Assembly (NCBI GenBank): GCA_033297075.1 | Contig: MU858066.1 | Span: 248,001-312,000 of the forward strand | Source of the DNA: Rhypophila decipiens | Taxonomy: Eukaryota > Ascomycota > Sordariomycetes > Sordariales > Naviculisporaceae | Length of the DNA stretch: 64,000 bases | Direction of reading: 5' to 3' | Made by a program: the position numbers and the translations under genes | In this document: piece by piece, positions 10,947-22,583 of the stretch | Layout: each line of letters starts with the position of its first letter | Position numbering within the stretch: the first letter of the stretch is position 1 | The notes under the pieces: generated by a model | What the model saw: the letters and a program-made list of their open reading frames with translations, nothing else | What the model was told of the DNA's origin: nothing | Databases searched by the model: none

Positions 10947-11047
10947 TGTTTATAGAATATAAGGGAAGCATTAGAAGGGCGGGAACCCGAGATAATATTA
11001 CACTCAGAATTAAGTTAAGGCTAACTATCTCCTCAAGCCGCTCTTAT
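10947..11047. repeat. Duplicated segment A, AT-shifted copy
   Basis: It matches 11457-11555 over about 100 bp around the core 'gaagggcgggaacccgaga' and 'aggctaactat.tcctcaagccg'. Nearly all differences are G to A or C to T in this copy (cggagttgagg in the other copy is agaattaagttaagg here), a RIP-like direction. Confidence 0.65.
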
Positions 11048-11126
11048 AAGTACTATTACTAGAATAGATATTATAGTTAATATTTTAGAAAGACTCTTTA
11101 TAAAGTAGATATATCCTACTATCTAA

Positions 11127-11239
11127 TCTTTTTTCTTAGACACTTAAATTCATCTGATCTTTCTTTCTTAGACACTTAAATTCATCTGATCTTTTTTTTT
11201 CTTAGATACTTAAATTCATCTGATCTTTTTCTCTTAGAC
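11127..11239. repeat. Three-unit tandem repeat
   Basis: Three units of cttaga(c/t)acttaaattcatctgatctt follow one another with T-rich spacers of variable length. The third differs by one C to T change. A fourth partial unit starts at about 11233. Confidence 0.8.
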
Positions 11240-11373
11240 AAATGGCCTCTTGTAGTCCTTGGCCTATATTCTACAGCCCATATCACAAGCAGAGGATCCA
11301 AGCAAAACAGACAATATCTCGGCCGGCCAAGAAGCCAAAACTAGAACCGAACAGCACAGGGTCAGGGCCGTCA

Positions 11374-11453
11374 GGCCGGACGAGCCGGCCGGTATACAGG
11401 GGCAAAACGGGGACCGGTTGCGGAGCTTTGGAGTAGAGGTGTACTTGGGGATC
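11374..11453. repeat. Duplicated segment B, first copy
   Basis: About 80 bp (gccggacgagccggccggta ... ggtgtacttggggat) recurs nearly identically at 12517-12603. The main difference is that 'caggggcaaaacgggg' here corresponds to a G15 run followed by aacgggg there. Unlike segment A it shows no RIP-type decay. Confidence 0.75.
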
Positions 11454-11456
11454 CAA

Positions 11457-11555
11457 TGTTCATAAAAGGTAAGGGCACCACTGGAAGGGCGGGAACCCGA
11501 GATAGTTTTGCACTCGGAGTTGAGGCTAACTATTTCCTCAAGCCGGGACTCGCAT
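11457..11555. repeat. Duplicated segment A, GC-rich copy
   Basis: Partner of 10947-11047; this copy keeps the G and C bases that are A and T there. It overlaps the 3' part of the broken minus-strand gene, which suggests segment A was originally part of that gene or inserted in it. Confidence 0.65.
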
Positions 11556-12160
11556 GTGACCAGCTTCACGAGCTGGTCAAAGTCGACAGTATGTTCGTTT
11601 GCTGACGGCGGTGGGATATGCTGTCCAGCAGGGAGATTATGAAGGCGGAGGAATGTGAGCAGACGGGAGCGAGCCGTCATGCCCATGTCATCCCAGTTGA
11701 CGTAGCTGCTGGTGGGGATTGTCGGACGGGTTGGCGTTCCCATTCTCGTTGGCATTCATGGAGCCGGTGCTCCCGCCCTTCGATGGGGGTTCGGGTTGGA
11801 TTCGGGTACTACTGCTGCTCCTCCGGCCTTTCTCTTTGCAGGTGTTGTCGGCAACGGAAGATCGACCCTCCAGGCAGGTTCCAATCTCAACCATGGTCTC
11901 ATCGGCGGATCGGCCTCGGATTTGTCCCGGGTGATTTACCGGACAGTTGGTATTCCATCCGCGGAAGATCCGATCCCATAGTCCCTTCCTGGCATTGGCA
12001 TTGACACCAGGGTTTTCTATATCGCTTACGCCATTCGCATCGTTCACCCGAATGATAATGTCGTCGCAAGACTTAGCAATATCAGGAGGCACGTCGCTGT
12101 ACTTGCTCCACACCGTTACATACCCAGACCCATAGGCGTAAAAATTGGGTGTGATATTTT
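11540..12160 (-). pseudogene. Broken gene, unknown family
   Basis: Minus-strand sequence from about 12158 encodes a protein-like stretch without an ATG (ITPNFYAYGSGYVTVWSKY, then 'DDIIIRVNDANGV', 'GLWDRIFRGWNTNCPVNHPGQ'). It is halted upstream by an in-frame TAG and ends in a TGA near 11688. The downstream part continues in a different frame (YVNWDDMGMTARSRLLTFLRLHNL ... DFDQLVKLVTCESRLEE) and then runs into repeat segment A. No start codon or clean splice pair joins the parts. I do not recognise the family. It may be a degraded host gene or a fragment trapped between the two element copies. Confidence 0.5.
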
Positions 12161-12298
12161 TCTATCAGTATTCTGAATGAACACTGAGAAGACTTCTCGA
12201 CATTCCTTGTCAGGTTGTTAAGAAAGTCATTAGTACCTTGAAAGACTAGCAGAGCCTATGATCTTCTTACACCCCATCTTTACACCCACGTACTAGAT

Positions 12299-12494
12299 TA
12301 GTACTGATATAATTGACGGGCTGCTAGGCCTGTCAGTGACTTTGTTAATGCATTATCTTGTTGAAACAACGTATTTACATACCTGGTAAAAGGCCTGTTT
12401 TACAACTTAAAAAAGCCTTTCAAGTCGCGAGTAAATCCATAGTTATATAACGTAGTGCAAGTTGACTATTTACCGTAGAATACTCCGTACTGTA
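12299..12494. mobile_element. Decayed MITE-like copy, right end intact
   Basis: The interior (ctaggcctgtcagtgactttgttaatgcat ... gcctttcaagtcgcga) is in the same orientation as the copy at 10754. The right terminal repeat ttgactatttaccgtagaatac is clear at about 12462-12483, with a 7-bp insertion before the final TGTA. The left end (tagtactgatataattgac) is barely recognisable. Confidence 0.55.
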
Positions 12495-12516
12495 CGTCGT
12501 GTGTGTATGGAGATAA

Positions 12517-12603
12517 GCCGGACGAGCCGGCCGGTATGCGGGGGGGGGGGGGGGGAACGGGGACCGGTTGCGGAGCTTTGGAGTGGAGGTGTACTTGGGG
12601 ATC
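12517..12603. repeat. Duplicated segment B, second copy with G15 run
   Basis: Partner of 11374-11453, same orientation, lying just outside the right end of the third element copy. A pure run of 15 G starts at about 12540 in place of the mixed 'caggggcaaaa' of the other copy. Confidence 0.75.
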
Positions 12604-12871
12604 GATCGCGGATGGCGATGACGATGTTTGAGTATCTTTTTTTTTTCTCATCACATTTATTTAAGCTCACCTTATCCCATTTCCTGTTGACTTCAAGATT
12701 GTATTTTGGGGTAATTTAGTGATTATCAATTCAGTGTATTGTTATTAAATTGGTCTTGTACGTACATCGTCGTGGATGCCCATGACCAACCAAGTGAGAC
12801 CAACTAACAAATATTCCAAACAGACACAGAGCCTCAGATACAAGAGAAGGGATATACTTAAGAAATAAGAA

Positions 12872-14048
12872 ATGGAGGTGAATCAGGCAGCAGCAAAACT
12901 ACGGGCTCAGCTGGCAGACCCAGACCAGATCATCGTCTGCCCTGGCGTTCAAGATGGTCTATCAGCGCGAGTCTGTCTCCATAAGGGGTTCAAAAATCTG
13001 TACATGGTATGTACATGTCGATTGCTCTACACCGTATTCTTACCCTGTCTCGAAATCATTGATTCATTGATTCACTCATTCACTCACCCTTTAACCATCT
13101 TATATCTATCCACCCCTGAATCTCACCACAATTCCCAGTCCTACTCAAAACTCTCAAGACCACCCGGAGAAAGTCCTGCTAACTATCCCCCTACCCGATA
13201 ACCAGACCGGAGCAGGAACCTCAATCTCCCTCCTAGGCCAACCAGACCTAGGCCTAACCCCAGTCACCGACATGATTCGCAACGCCTCAATGATCGCCTC
13301 CCTGGACCGCTCCGTCCCCCTCATAGCCGACGCAGACACCGGATTCGGCGGCCCCCTAATGGTTTCACGCACAGTAGAGTCTTATATCCTCGCGGGCGTC
13401 GCAGCCCTCCACTTAGAAGATCAGGTCCTCACCAAGAGATGCGGTCATCTGGGCGGCAAAGAGATCGTCGACATCGAGACGTTTGTCTCTCGGATTCGAG
13501 CAGCGCACGAAGCGAGGAAAAGATTGAGAAGTGAGATTGTGCTGATTGCAAGGAGTGATGCGCTTTCTGCTACTCTTTTCAGTTCTTCCTCACCTGAGAT
13601 TGGCACCGAGGAAGAAGAAACAAAAGAGGAAAAGCAAGAAAGGGGCTTTCAGGAGGCAGTAAAGAGGTTAAAGAGCGCAGTCCAGGCAGGGGCAGACGTC
13701 GCTTTTTTTGAAGGGCTACAGACAAGAGACCAGATGCGCAGGGTAGTCGGCGAAATGGCACCGACACCATGTCTCTTGAACATGGTACCCGGGGGAGTCA
13801 CACCGTTGATTAGTGCGAGAGAGGCCAAAGAAATGGGGTTCAAGATTGTGATATGGCCTTGTTTTGCCATGACGGCTGCGTATCTGGCGTATCAGAGGGC
13901 TGCGGACGAGTTGCTTTGTACGGGGGAGATTAAAGAACCAGAGGACCGTAGGGGCGGCGTGAAAGAGATTTTTGAAGTCTGTGGGTTGAGTGAGTGTGTC
14001 GAGTTTGATAAGCTCGTTGGGGGGAGTGCGTTCAGGAATGGGGTATGA
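12872..14048 (+). CDS. Isocitrate lyase/PEP mutase-superfamily enzyme
   Basis: Two exons (12872-13006 and 13206-14048) flank a 199-nt phase-0 intron; 325 aa. The start MEVNQAAAKLRAQL leads into 'CPGVQDGLSARV', the usual opening of the family's TIM barrel. 'IADADTGFGGP' (about 85-95) supplies metal-binding aspartates, and 'TKRCGHLGGK' (about 121-130) is the K-[KR]-C-G-H signature with the catalytic-loop cysteine (about C124). Known relatives include oxaloacetate hydrolase, methylisocitrate lyase, dimethylmalate lyase and carboxyvinyl-carboxyphosphonate phosphorylmutase. The substrate cannot be told from what I see. The protein is short and lacks a targeting sequence, so probably cytosolic. An acidic/basic insert (EEEETKEEKQERG, about 185-197) interrupts the barrel. 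Confidence 0.87.
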
Positions 14049-14382
14049 TATATTCACAGTTGCTCAACTGTCACCAACATAGAATTCTCAAGTAAATGTT
14101 ATATGGGATTCAACGTATATCCCCCTTTTATGGGCTATCATGTTCATGGCTACCGTATGTACGTACTTCCCTGGATATGTGATATGTTGTCGCCAGGCTT
14201 GTATTCTTTTCTTCTTGGATGGTACCACCGCCCAAACATACAACTTGGCCACCCAAGTCAAGGAGATATCATGACTTTTAAATCTATAAACACCGCCCCA
14301 AGCTTCAACGCTCGAAACATGCCACATGTTCACCTCTTTCCAGGTTCAGTAGCAAGGCAAAAAAACCACCCAGTTACAAAAC
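14049..14382. other. Convergent intergenic spacer
   Basis: It holds the 3' ends of the ICL-family gene (+) and the MFS gene (-). No further feature is seen. Confidence 0.5.
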
Positions 14383-16399
14383 TCAAAGCATATACCTAAA
14401 CTCGGGATTCAAATCCTAAAGTCACACAAGCAGTCAGCACTAGTTCTTCAGTGTCGCACAAAACAAAAGAGAAGAAAATAACATACCCCAAGCTCAGTCT
14501 TCTCATACTCGGTAAGGCCAACATCATGCACGGCCTTGTCACGTCTCTTGTTCTCCTTCCAGAGCGTGTACGCATACGCGATACACGACACAGCGCTGAG
14601 GCAGATAAACGACACGCAAATAGCATATCCCTTTCGGTAAAGCGGTGCGTCGTCCGGCAGGAACGAGTAAGTCGAGATGATTCCTCCGATATTTCCAAAC
14701 CCTAATTAATCATGGTCAGTCAGCCTTAATCTTAATCCCCCTTAAAAGGCAGCAAAAGAACAAGAGAAAAAACTCACCAATCTGCCAAGCAGTCCCAATA
14801 GCCCGCCGATGATGCCCCCCAAGATTCATATTGAACCAGCAAACAATTACCGGCATAGCACTGTACGTCCCCGCCGCGATAAAAAACAGCGCCATGTACA
14901 TGACGTCCACATTATCATGGACGTTAAACAAGATGCCGAAACCACCAATGCTCAGCATGATCGGCAAGATGGCAAACAAGAACCGATGGCGCATCCAGTC
15001 CGATACGACGGCAACCACCATGGCTAGGACAAAAGCCCCCGCCCAGGGGGGGACACTCCGCAGCTGTGTCTCGATGGCGTTGAACTTGTAGGTTGTTATG
15101 ATTGTTGTTGAGAAATAGGCGTATCCGTAGGCCGGGACGATCAGGCCGAAATACATGAGCCCGCCGAGCCAGACTTTGACGTCTGATAGGACCGATTTTA
15201 CGTCCTTGAAGGTGATTTTTCGCTCGGCTGCGTTTTTGCCTTGGTCGGCTTCGAGCCGGGCTTTTACGTATGCGCGCTCGTCTTCTGTGAGCCAGGTCTA
15301 GTTATCATATCATCATCATGTCAGCGATCCCTTCAAACGGTAAAAAGGGGACAGAGAAAAAGAAAACTCACAGCCTCCTCGGGAAAAGACGGAAACGTAA
15401 AAAGAAAGAGGATCCCAAACAAGACGGTAACAACCCCCTCCAGTATAAAAATCCACCGCCAGCCTCTATACCCACGCATGTAATCCATCTTGCCAATGGC
15501 ACTCGCCAACAGTCCTCCAAACGCACCCGCCAAGCTCGTCGAACTAAAAAACAACGAGAACCTCTTTTGCGCTTCCTCGCGTTTATACCACATGCCCAAC
15601 AAGTAAAAACAGCCCGGGAACATGCCACACTCAAAGACACCCAGAAAGAACCTCGTCGTCAAAAGGCCGGCATAATTCTGAACCAAACCCTGCGCAATCG
15701 AGACAATTCCGAACCCCAAGCAGCAGATACTCAACCAGATTCTCGGACTGAACCTCTTCAGAAAGATGTTGGAAGGAATCTCGAGGATTATATAAGGCAC
15801 GAAAAAGATTGTCAATGCCGTGTTGAATTCTACTCTTTGCAGGCCCAGCTCTGCCTCGAGGCCGAAAGAGCGCGCGTTGGCGATGTTGACCCTGTCGAGG
15901 AAGGCGAGGAGGTAGAGGATACATAGGTAGGGCACTATGTGCGCGTCTATGCGGCCTTTTAGGCGGCGCTCGGTTGTGTGTGGCGGGCAGGGGACTGCGG
16001 CAGAGAGGGAGGTATCTGAGGATGAGGATAGGCCCCCTGTTTCTAGGTTTCCGGGGTGGGTGGTTGGGTAAGAGCCATCGGGGGCTTTTTCGACGGGAGC
16101 TGAAAAAGGATGTTAGTTCTGGTTTTTGTGTGAATGGGATATAAATGGTGAGCGGGCAGGTTAAGGAATATGATGAGAAGTGAGGTGGGAGGAGCGATTG
16201 TGTAAGGGTGTGAGGGCCTTGATGGGCACTCAACCCAAGTAAACAATGAGAAGGTGGAAATAGGTGTCAGTTGGAGATGGCACAGTAACCACAACCCGTT
16301 GGTTTATGGATAAAGGTAAAAAAAAATCAGGGTCATCAACTCGGGAGCAAGTCGCACGAGTGATCATGATATTGACATACCTGGTTTCCTCCCAAACAT
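14383..16399 (-). CDS. MFS transporter, allantoate permease/ACS-type family
   Basis: Five exons on the minus strand: 16381-16399, 15372-16099, 14778-15297, 14487-14701 and 14383-14415; 504 aa, all phases consistent. Exon 1 codes only MFGRKP plus one base and is followed by a 281-nt intron. The core starts 'KGRIDAHIVPYLCILYLLAFLDRVNIANA', typical of the Dal5/TNA1 anion:cation symporter group, and continues through about 12 hydrophobic helices. 'GWRWIFILEGVVTVLFG' and 'EDERAYVKARLEAD' mark the sixth helix and the central loop. The end 'ELGDLNPEFRYML' matches the conserved family tail. Such proteins carry small organic anions or vitamins (allantoate, nicotinate, pantothenate) across the plasma membrane; the substrate is unknown. 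Confidence 0.9.
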
Positions 16400-19170
16400 G
16401 ACGAAGTGCCTTTTCACTCAAGCCGACGTGACTGGCTGTAAATCGGGATGGCTGAGAACTTAATTCACTTTAAAAAAGTCTATCACTCATTAAACTCTTT
16501 GAAAGACGGCGAGTACCGAGGAACGGGTAGTTGGGAACGGGCCGTGTGATGTCAAGGGGTCAAGGGAGAGTGTTAAAAAGAAGCTTTTTCCCGGTCCGGT
16601 CGTCGGTCGTCGTACAAGACTGTGACACGCGTGAAATGGAGCAGTGTCGAGGTTAAAAAAAGGTTCGAAACGGCGATCCACGCATGTTTAAGTACACAAC
16701 CGTCAGTCAGTCCGTTCCCCGGGCCGCCCACATGGCAGGGAAACATGCCGGGTGTCCGCCGATGCCATGCCATGCTATGTCATCTGCGGTTACTAAGATG
16801 TGATGCTATGTACGTATGGTACATAGTAGATCTGTGGTGTAAGTGTGCTTTGTAACAAGTCAAGGTAGTGTTGCAGATCTGCTGTGTCTCCTTCTTCTTG
16901 TCTCTCGCTAGCACTTGTACTCCACCCGACGAGGATCGACACCGAGGGATACCACCACGGGGTAGAATTTGTCTTGCTTTTCTGCTTATTTTTGCCTCTC
17001 ATGTCTTTGACCCTTGTTTTCCGCTCGAGTCTTTTTTGTACCCCGGTTTACGGCATTTGGGTGCGGGTGTACATGACCTCCTCCGTACAAGTGATTGGTG
17101 CAGAATGCATGAGGGGAACGAAAAGTCCAAACTTACAGACCTGCCATTTTCGGTATTGATTATACATCCCACCTTACGTACATGTAATCCAGCGTCGTAC
17201 ACGACCCGGTCTGACCGATGTTGTTCCCTTGGTACATCAACCCATCTCATCTTTTTCCGGCTAGGGTTATTCGCTTTGGTCTTGTCTGCCGGTTTAGTCT
17301 GATCTCACACATTCGTCCGGTCACTTACAATGGCCGGACCGCATGTGGGTCGGGGCAACGACCGAAATCCGGGGAACAGTCCGGGGATAGCCACACTAGT
17401 GATATAGGATGGAGTCGAATGGAGAAATGTAGCAGTGGAAACTCTGGAGCCGTGATACCCAACCTGAAGGAATGAATCCTTGCGTCCGCCTCCGCTCCGG
17501 CCTGTTTGGCTATTCCCGGAGGAGTGAAAAGTACCGGGCGGCTGCTCACCGACATGTTTTCTCTGGGGTTCTTCTCTGGGGAATGTGGATTTGCCGTCTG
17601 TTAGTCAAGTCGCGCTAAAGGTCCACGAGAAGGTATCCTCAAGTAGTTTGGCCATAATGAGATAGAGGGTGACATGCCTCGGGACAATGACCAAGAATAT
17701 CGAGGTTGAGGATTTGGTATGTTGCCGCCGTCTCACGAGCTGTTAGTAAGACCACCGCCACCACATCGAGGTGGTATTCTTCTTGCCCGTGCGGAATATC
17801 CTCGTTCGATATAACCCCGAGCTCGAATCCTACCTTGCCCTTGAGAAATGCCGGAAATATGCAACATACAAGATGTCTCCAAATAGAGTTATATATCTCG
17901 TGAAAGTACTGTGCAGAATTGCTCTCTCGTGCCATTGATGATAGTCACGGTAGTATTGGCAACAGTTTCAGTAGTAATGAATAAGGGTCCAGACAGGTGT
18001 GAATAAATGTCGAGAACACCCGCGTGTTCAATCGCAAAATGTAGGCCATCGCTGATGACAAGTCGTCCTCAACCGTCAGTGTCAAGCTTTGAGCCAGCTT
18101 GGCTGCCGAGACGTGGCGCTCTTGATGATGTTCGCCAAGGAAAGACTAGCAAAACTGCCTAGCTGGATCGCTCGACTTCCCCGCGTTCGTTCACCGGCTG
18201 GGTGTGTTCGCTTTCCTTATTTGGCACTTGATCCCGTTGTCAGTCATGTTTGGAGTGACGACCGAAGTCGGGTGTGGCAGAAAGCAAAATGTCGTCGGTG
18301 GCTTGACGGGGAGCCAGGTGGGCCAGGCGAACCCTAGTCCCCGCCAAGCCACTAACAACCGTTAGGTTCCGGAGGGGAACACCCGGCCAACCTCCTCCCA
18401 TCCACTTGAGATGAAAGTCTGGACTCTCGAACCGTCAATAGATCGTGAAGAGTGGATATTGAAAAACGCGATGGATGAGTTTTCCAAGTTGGGAATAATT
18501 AACCTCCAAGTTTCAAAGCCAAAGCCCTGCAGTCAGCAAGCCAGCCAGCCAGCTCCAAGACTGGACGAGGTCGTGCATTTATCTCTTCTGGGGAACAATA
18601 TGCGCATACTATATTACTTGTAAGCATACGCGAGCAGGACGATCTGGTTGGTCTCAGCGGACTTGAGTAATCTTTCGTAGTCCAAGACTTGAGTTACTTC
18701 TTCCATTCTTGGTTCAAGTTATACGAGACTCGAGCCGAGTCGGGTGTATCCATGAAAAGAAGGGTCCTTGTCGGTCCCATGATGTCGACCTGCACTGCAT
18801 ACCATGATACCTCCCGGCTGTCTCACTCGCGCTTGTATTACCTCCGTGGCTCGGAATTAAGGAAATAATATGTACTCAAGGTAGGGCAATATCAATCGGT
18901 CCGCTGACTGCGTACGTACCTCAAGTCTACTAAACAATACCTTGCGGATTTGAGGGGTTACTTTTCGTGTACGTACTGTATTTATATGGGGTCACTTTCT
19001 TGAGGGATGTTATAATAGTCTGAACTAAGTCAGACCGAATGTTCGTTTAGGTCTGGAGAGAGTGAGGGGATATATATAAAAGGTATCGGTACTAAACACA
19101 ATACGGTTATAAGATACGCTAGGTCGGTAGGGACCACGAAAGTTAGCAAAAAAAAAAATAGCCCTGAAAC
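16400..19170. other. Gene-poor stretch
   Basis: About 2.8 kb upstream of the MFS gene with no supportable gene. The longest open frames (about 144 codons plus-strand near 16868-17302; 98 codons minus-strand near 17639-17935) have no family features and no splice logic I can find. Sequence is mixed, with CT-rich and palindromic bits. A possible LTR remnant lies at 19009-19145 and an A-rich run at 19149-19159. Confidence 0.5.
19009..19145. mobile_element. Possible solo-LTR remnant
   Basis: TGTTATAATAGTCTGAACTA followed by AGTCAGACC forms a short inverted repeat (gtctga / tcagac) at a TG end, then a TATA-like string (atatatataaaagg) about 60 bp on. This arrangement recalls fungal Copia-type LTRs. 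I see no target duplication or 3' CA end I can fix, so this is only a suggestion. Confidence 0.25.
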
Positions 19171-19681
19171 CTAGTTTAGTTGGACAACAAAACAAGCAGG
19201 CAAGCCTCCATTTTCACAGCCTTGGATAAGAACAAAGTCTTTTTGATAAGAAAATAATTGGTTGCCTCCCCTCATCTTTATCGCTGATAACCCCAAGACA
19301 GAGCTTAAATAGGAATCCAAATCGACACCAAAGAGCCGCTCTTGTCCGATTTCATAAACAACTGATCCCCTTCCCCAAGGGATAAAGATTAATCCAATTC
19401 GCCCAATAACACATACGAAAGAAATGAAAGCCAAAATGTATAGTGTATGGGGGTATCGGTTGTCGTTCGCTCGTGTGCTAATACTTTTCCCGCGCAAATC
19501 CACCCCATCGCCTCGGCCCGGTGGTATTTGGTTTTGCTTCCGCGACGCCGTCAGCCAGCCACTCAGAAAATTAAAAAAGGACGCACAAACAAGCCAATCC
19601 GCTAGACATAACATCATCAACATTAAGTTGAGCTTAGCCCCTAACCAACCAGCAAGGAGGTGGCTCAATGGACAGACAAGC

Positions 19682-22583
19682 TCATTGGGCTTGACCTATC
19701 TGTGACTCCTTCTCCGGCTGTTCAGGGATCGTGGGTGGCTGAGGCTGAGATTGTTGCTGCTGTTGAGCAGGTTGAGTGACCTGTGGTTGAAGCGGCGGAG
19801 GTTGTTGTTGTTGTTGTAGCTGTCCTTGATTCTCCTTTGGCAGCCCAGGAGAAAGCAGCGGGTGATTCCTAGCATCATCTGGCGCCTGCCCTGTACTCCT
19901 CTTAAGATCCAAACTCTTTCCCCTTCCCAGAAACCCAGTACCCCTCTCACCACCCGGTATCGCCGGCGGACTCTTATTCCTCCTCGGATCCACAAAATTT
20001 TCCTTCTTCTCCCTGTACTTGCTCTTCAGCCACCCCGCGATCCCTTTCCCGTCGTCTCTGCCTTCTCTACCGCCTTCCTCCGAGCCAGGAGCACCGGCTC
20101 CGAGAGCGTACTCCGAATCACCCGTCATGGAATGCCCAGACTTGTAGTTCGAACTGCTCCCTACTGTGCTCGTGCTTCCTTCAGCGTTCGAGTTCGTCCC
20201 TAGCACCTTGCGAGGAGAAGAGTTGGAAGGGTTGGAAGTTGGAGGGTCCTGCTTCCGGGATAACCGCCATCTAGACTTCTTTTCCTTCTCACTAGCTTGT
20301 TCCGGGGTAGACGGGTTAGCAGCGGCTGCCGCCGGAGGGCCCGTCGGCGATTCCAAATTGTCCGATCCCTCGTTGAACGAGCTGTGCAGAGATGTCGGTG
20401 GGGACATCTTCGTTTTCAGACCTAAACTACCACTGTTGGGGTGGAGCGTCTGGGATGTTGGCTGTGGCGCCCTTGGGGTCGATTCAGATGGCGTCGGGAC
20501 TTCGGCGGCCAGGCTACTAGGCTCCAGATTCTTGGGTCTTGATGGGATGGCCTCCAGCGGATTGGCAGCCTCAGTATTGGGTGACGCGGCCTGAGAGTGA
20601 GAATACGGCAGGGACGTGGTAGAGCTGTGGGCACTGGTGTGAGGGTCGCCGGGCAGCCTCTTTTTCCTAAGCTTATTGGGCTGCCGGACCTCACTTTCTC
20701 CTGTTGGTGACCTCTGAAATAGACTGGGAATCCTTCTTTCTTTCGAGGGAGTGCCGGCGTCGACGTTGGGATCGAGAAGCAGTTTCTCCTGGCTCCGGTT
20801 CGCAGAACCTGGCTTCCCGGGCGCTAGACTCGAAGTAGCAATTGACACAGCTGCTGACGGCTCTGCGATCTCATCCTGTGGAGTGGGAACTTCCTTTACC
20901 ACGGCTGGTGGCGGCGCTGCTACGGATGCTGCCGTAGGGGCCATGGGCGTCAACGGCGTCATCGGGCCGGGCGAGTGGTCGTTCCGATTCGCAAACCGCC
21001 CCGACTGCAGGTGCGGTGACTTCTTGGATGGTACCGTGTTACTCCGGCCCAATCCCCCACTCGTCGGGGTCGTGGCAAGAGCAGGGCTGCCCGGACTGGG
21101 AGCGCCGTTCGAGTGCATAGACCGCCTCGAAGATGTCGACTTGTTTCTGCGGATCTGTCCATCTTTGGCGACACTCTCGGCCCCTGCACTAGCGCTTGAC
21201 GAGGACCGTGTAACTCCGGGCTTTCGAGTAGCGACAGGCGTCGCAGGAGGGTTCGTTACTGGAGTTCCTTTTTGCACCTCGCGAACGGTGTTCTCGTCTG
21301 CCGCGGTTCCTTGCATGCCAATAAGGAAGTTGTCTTGATTTTCGATCAAGAATATGATGACGCACTGGTTCAATCGATACTCTTCGGGGGCCATGGCATG
21401 ATTTGGATGCGAGAGCATGCCTGGCTGGAAGATAGCCGCCAGGTTCTGCGAGTTCATGCGATTCTGGTCCGACTTGGCGGCGAAGACGGCGAGCAGATCG
21501 AGGATGTAGAGCAGTAGCTGCCGGTTGAGCGGAGGCAGCTCTGTTATGAGCTGCTGATACCGGGCAATTGCTTGATCCATGTCGAAATTCTCGACAAACT
21601 GCGGCCCGTCACCATCGCCTGCCGCTTGTCTAGTAGCGCCCTTGAGCGGTTCTCGGAATTTTTCGTACAGGTCCAAAGGTACGACGGGCTCGGGAAGGTC
21701 GTTCAGATAGCGACGGAGGACATTGGCAGCATCGTGGACCGTGTAGCCATCCCAGACCAGCCCCTTGCCGTACCTATCCGGAGAGTCGAATATGGTCTTG
21801 AGCTCCTTTATCCGCTTTTCGGACCCGCTCAGGCGAAATATGCCCTCGATCTCAGTAGCTATGGAGAATATGTCAGTATTTTGTCGCCATCACCTTGCAG
21901 ACCGAGCTGTTGCACCAACCTTTTTCCTTCAAGAAAACGCCGCATTTCGCCACCACGATGGGGACGTAACCGTAAATGTAACTCTTTCCGTTCTCGTCGA
22001 TCAGCGAGATGGCGACGTTGGCATAGGTGATGCTCTGCCGGAGAGGAACTCCGAAAATACCTAGTGGTCGGGCTTCTGCTTCTATTAGTTTGGCCCCGAA
22101 GGAATTTCGTTTCTTGCAGGCGGCAGGCCCAGTACACCTCCCGTAACGCCATGTCAGGATGCGAGCGAGCGCGTCCAACGTGGGACCATGCGATTGCCTC
22201 GACTGCGACGGCAGACTCGGGCTGGCACTTGCTTTGTTCTGAGTCTTGTTGTTGTCGCCAAGGCCAACAGCAGCCAGCTGCTGGAGCATGGCCACGGATG
22301 GCGGATCCTCCTTGTAAACACCTTCCATGTCCTCCAGGAAGAGAGATTTGGACCGATAGGATACAGATCTAGAGAAGAAAGGAATATAGGTACCGTTTGC
22401 TTCCTGATGCTTTGTGGGGATCTTGAACTGCTTCCACCACGACTTGAGATCTCGCTTGTTCGGCGGCGACGCGGGGTTTTGCGCCTGTGCGGGAATGGGA
22501 GGTTGGCTGGTATAACTCGGGTTCGGTTGTGGTTGTTGCTGCGAGGCAGTCGGTGTCTGTTGAGGTTGTGCGGCGGACGTCAT
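19682..22583 (-). CDS. Sac7-type RhoGAP with long disordered tail
   Basis: Preferred model: exons 22394-22583, 21920-22060 and 19682-21858; 835 aa. The N-terminus is Pro/Gln-rich and ends in 'RDLKSWWKQFKIPTKH'. The RhoGAP domain starts 'GIFGVPLRQSITYANVAISL' and has the arginine finger in 'EGIFRLSG' (about R119), 'GYTVHDAANVLRRYL' and 'LPEPVVPLD'. The tail (about 300-835) is Ser/Pro-rich, ending in a polyQ/P tract (about 790-825). RhoGAPs of this type turn off Rho1 in cell-wall and polarity control. The first intron (22061-22393) is 333 nt and stop-free, so reading through would add 111 residues without breaking the frame. I prefer splicing because the joined 'EAN-GIFGVPL' reads as a normal domain entry and a CTAAT branch-like site precedes the AG. 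Confidence 0.87.

Larger units (their letters stand above)
10564..12871. other. Repeat-rich block between PPIL2 and the ICL-family gene
   Basis: 2.3 kb without an intact gene. It contains two partial copies of the TA-flanked element, a three-unit tandem repeat, two pairs of dispersed duplications (10947-11047 with 11457-11555; 11374-11453 with 12517-12603), a G15 run near 12540, and the broken gene at about 11540-12160. These are annotated separately. The first copy of the A segment is visibly AT-shifted, as expected from RIP. Confidence 0.7.
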
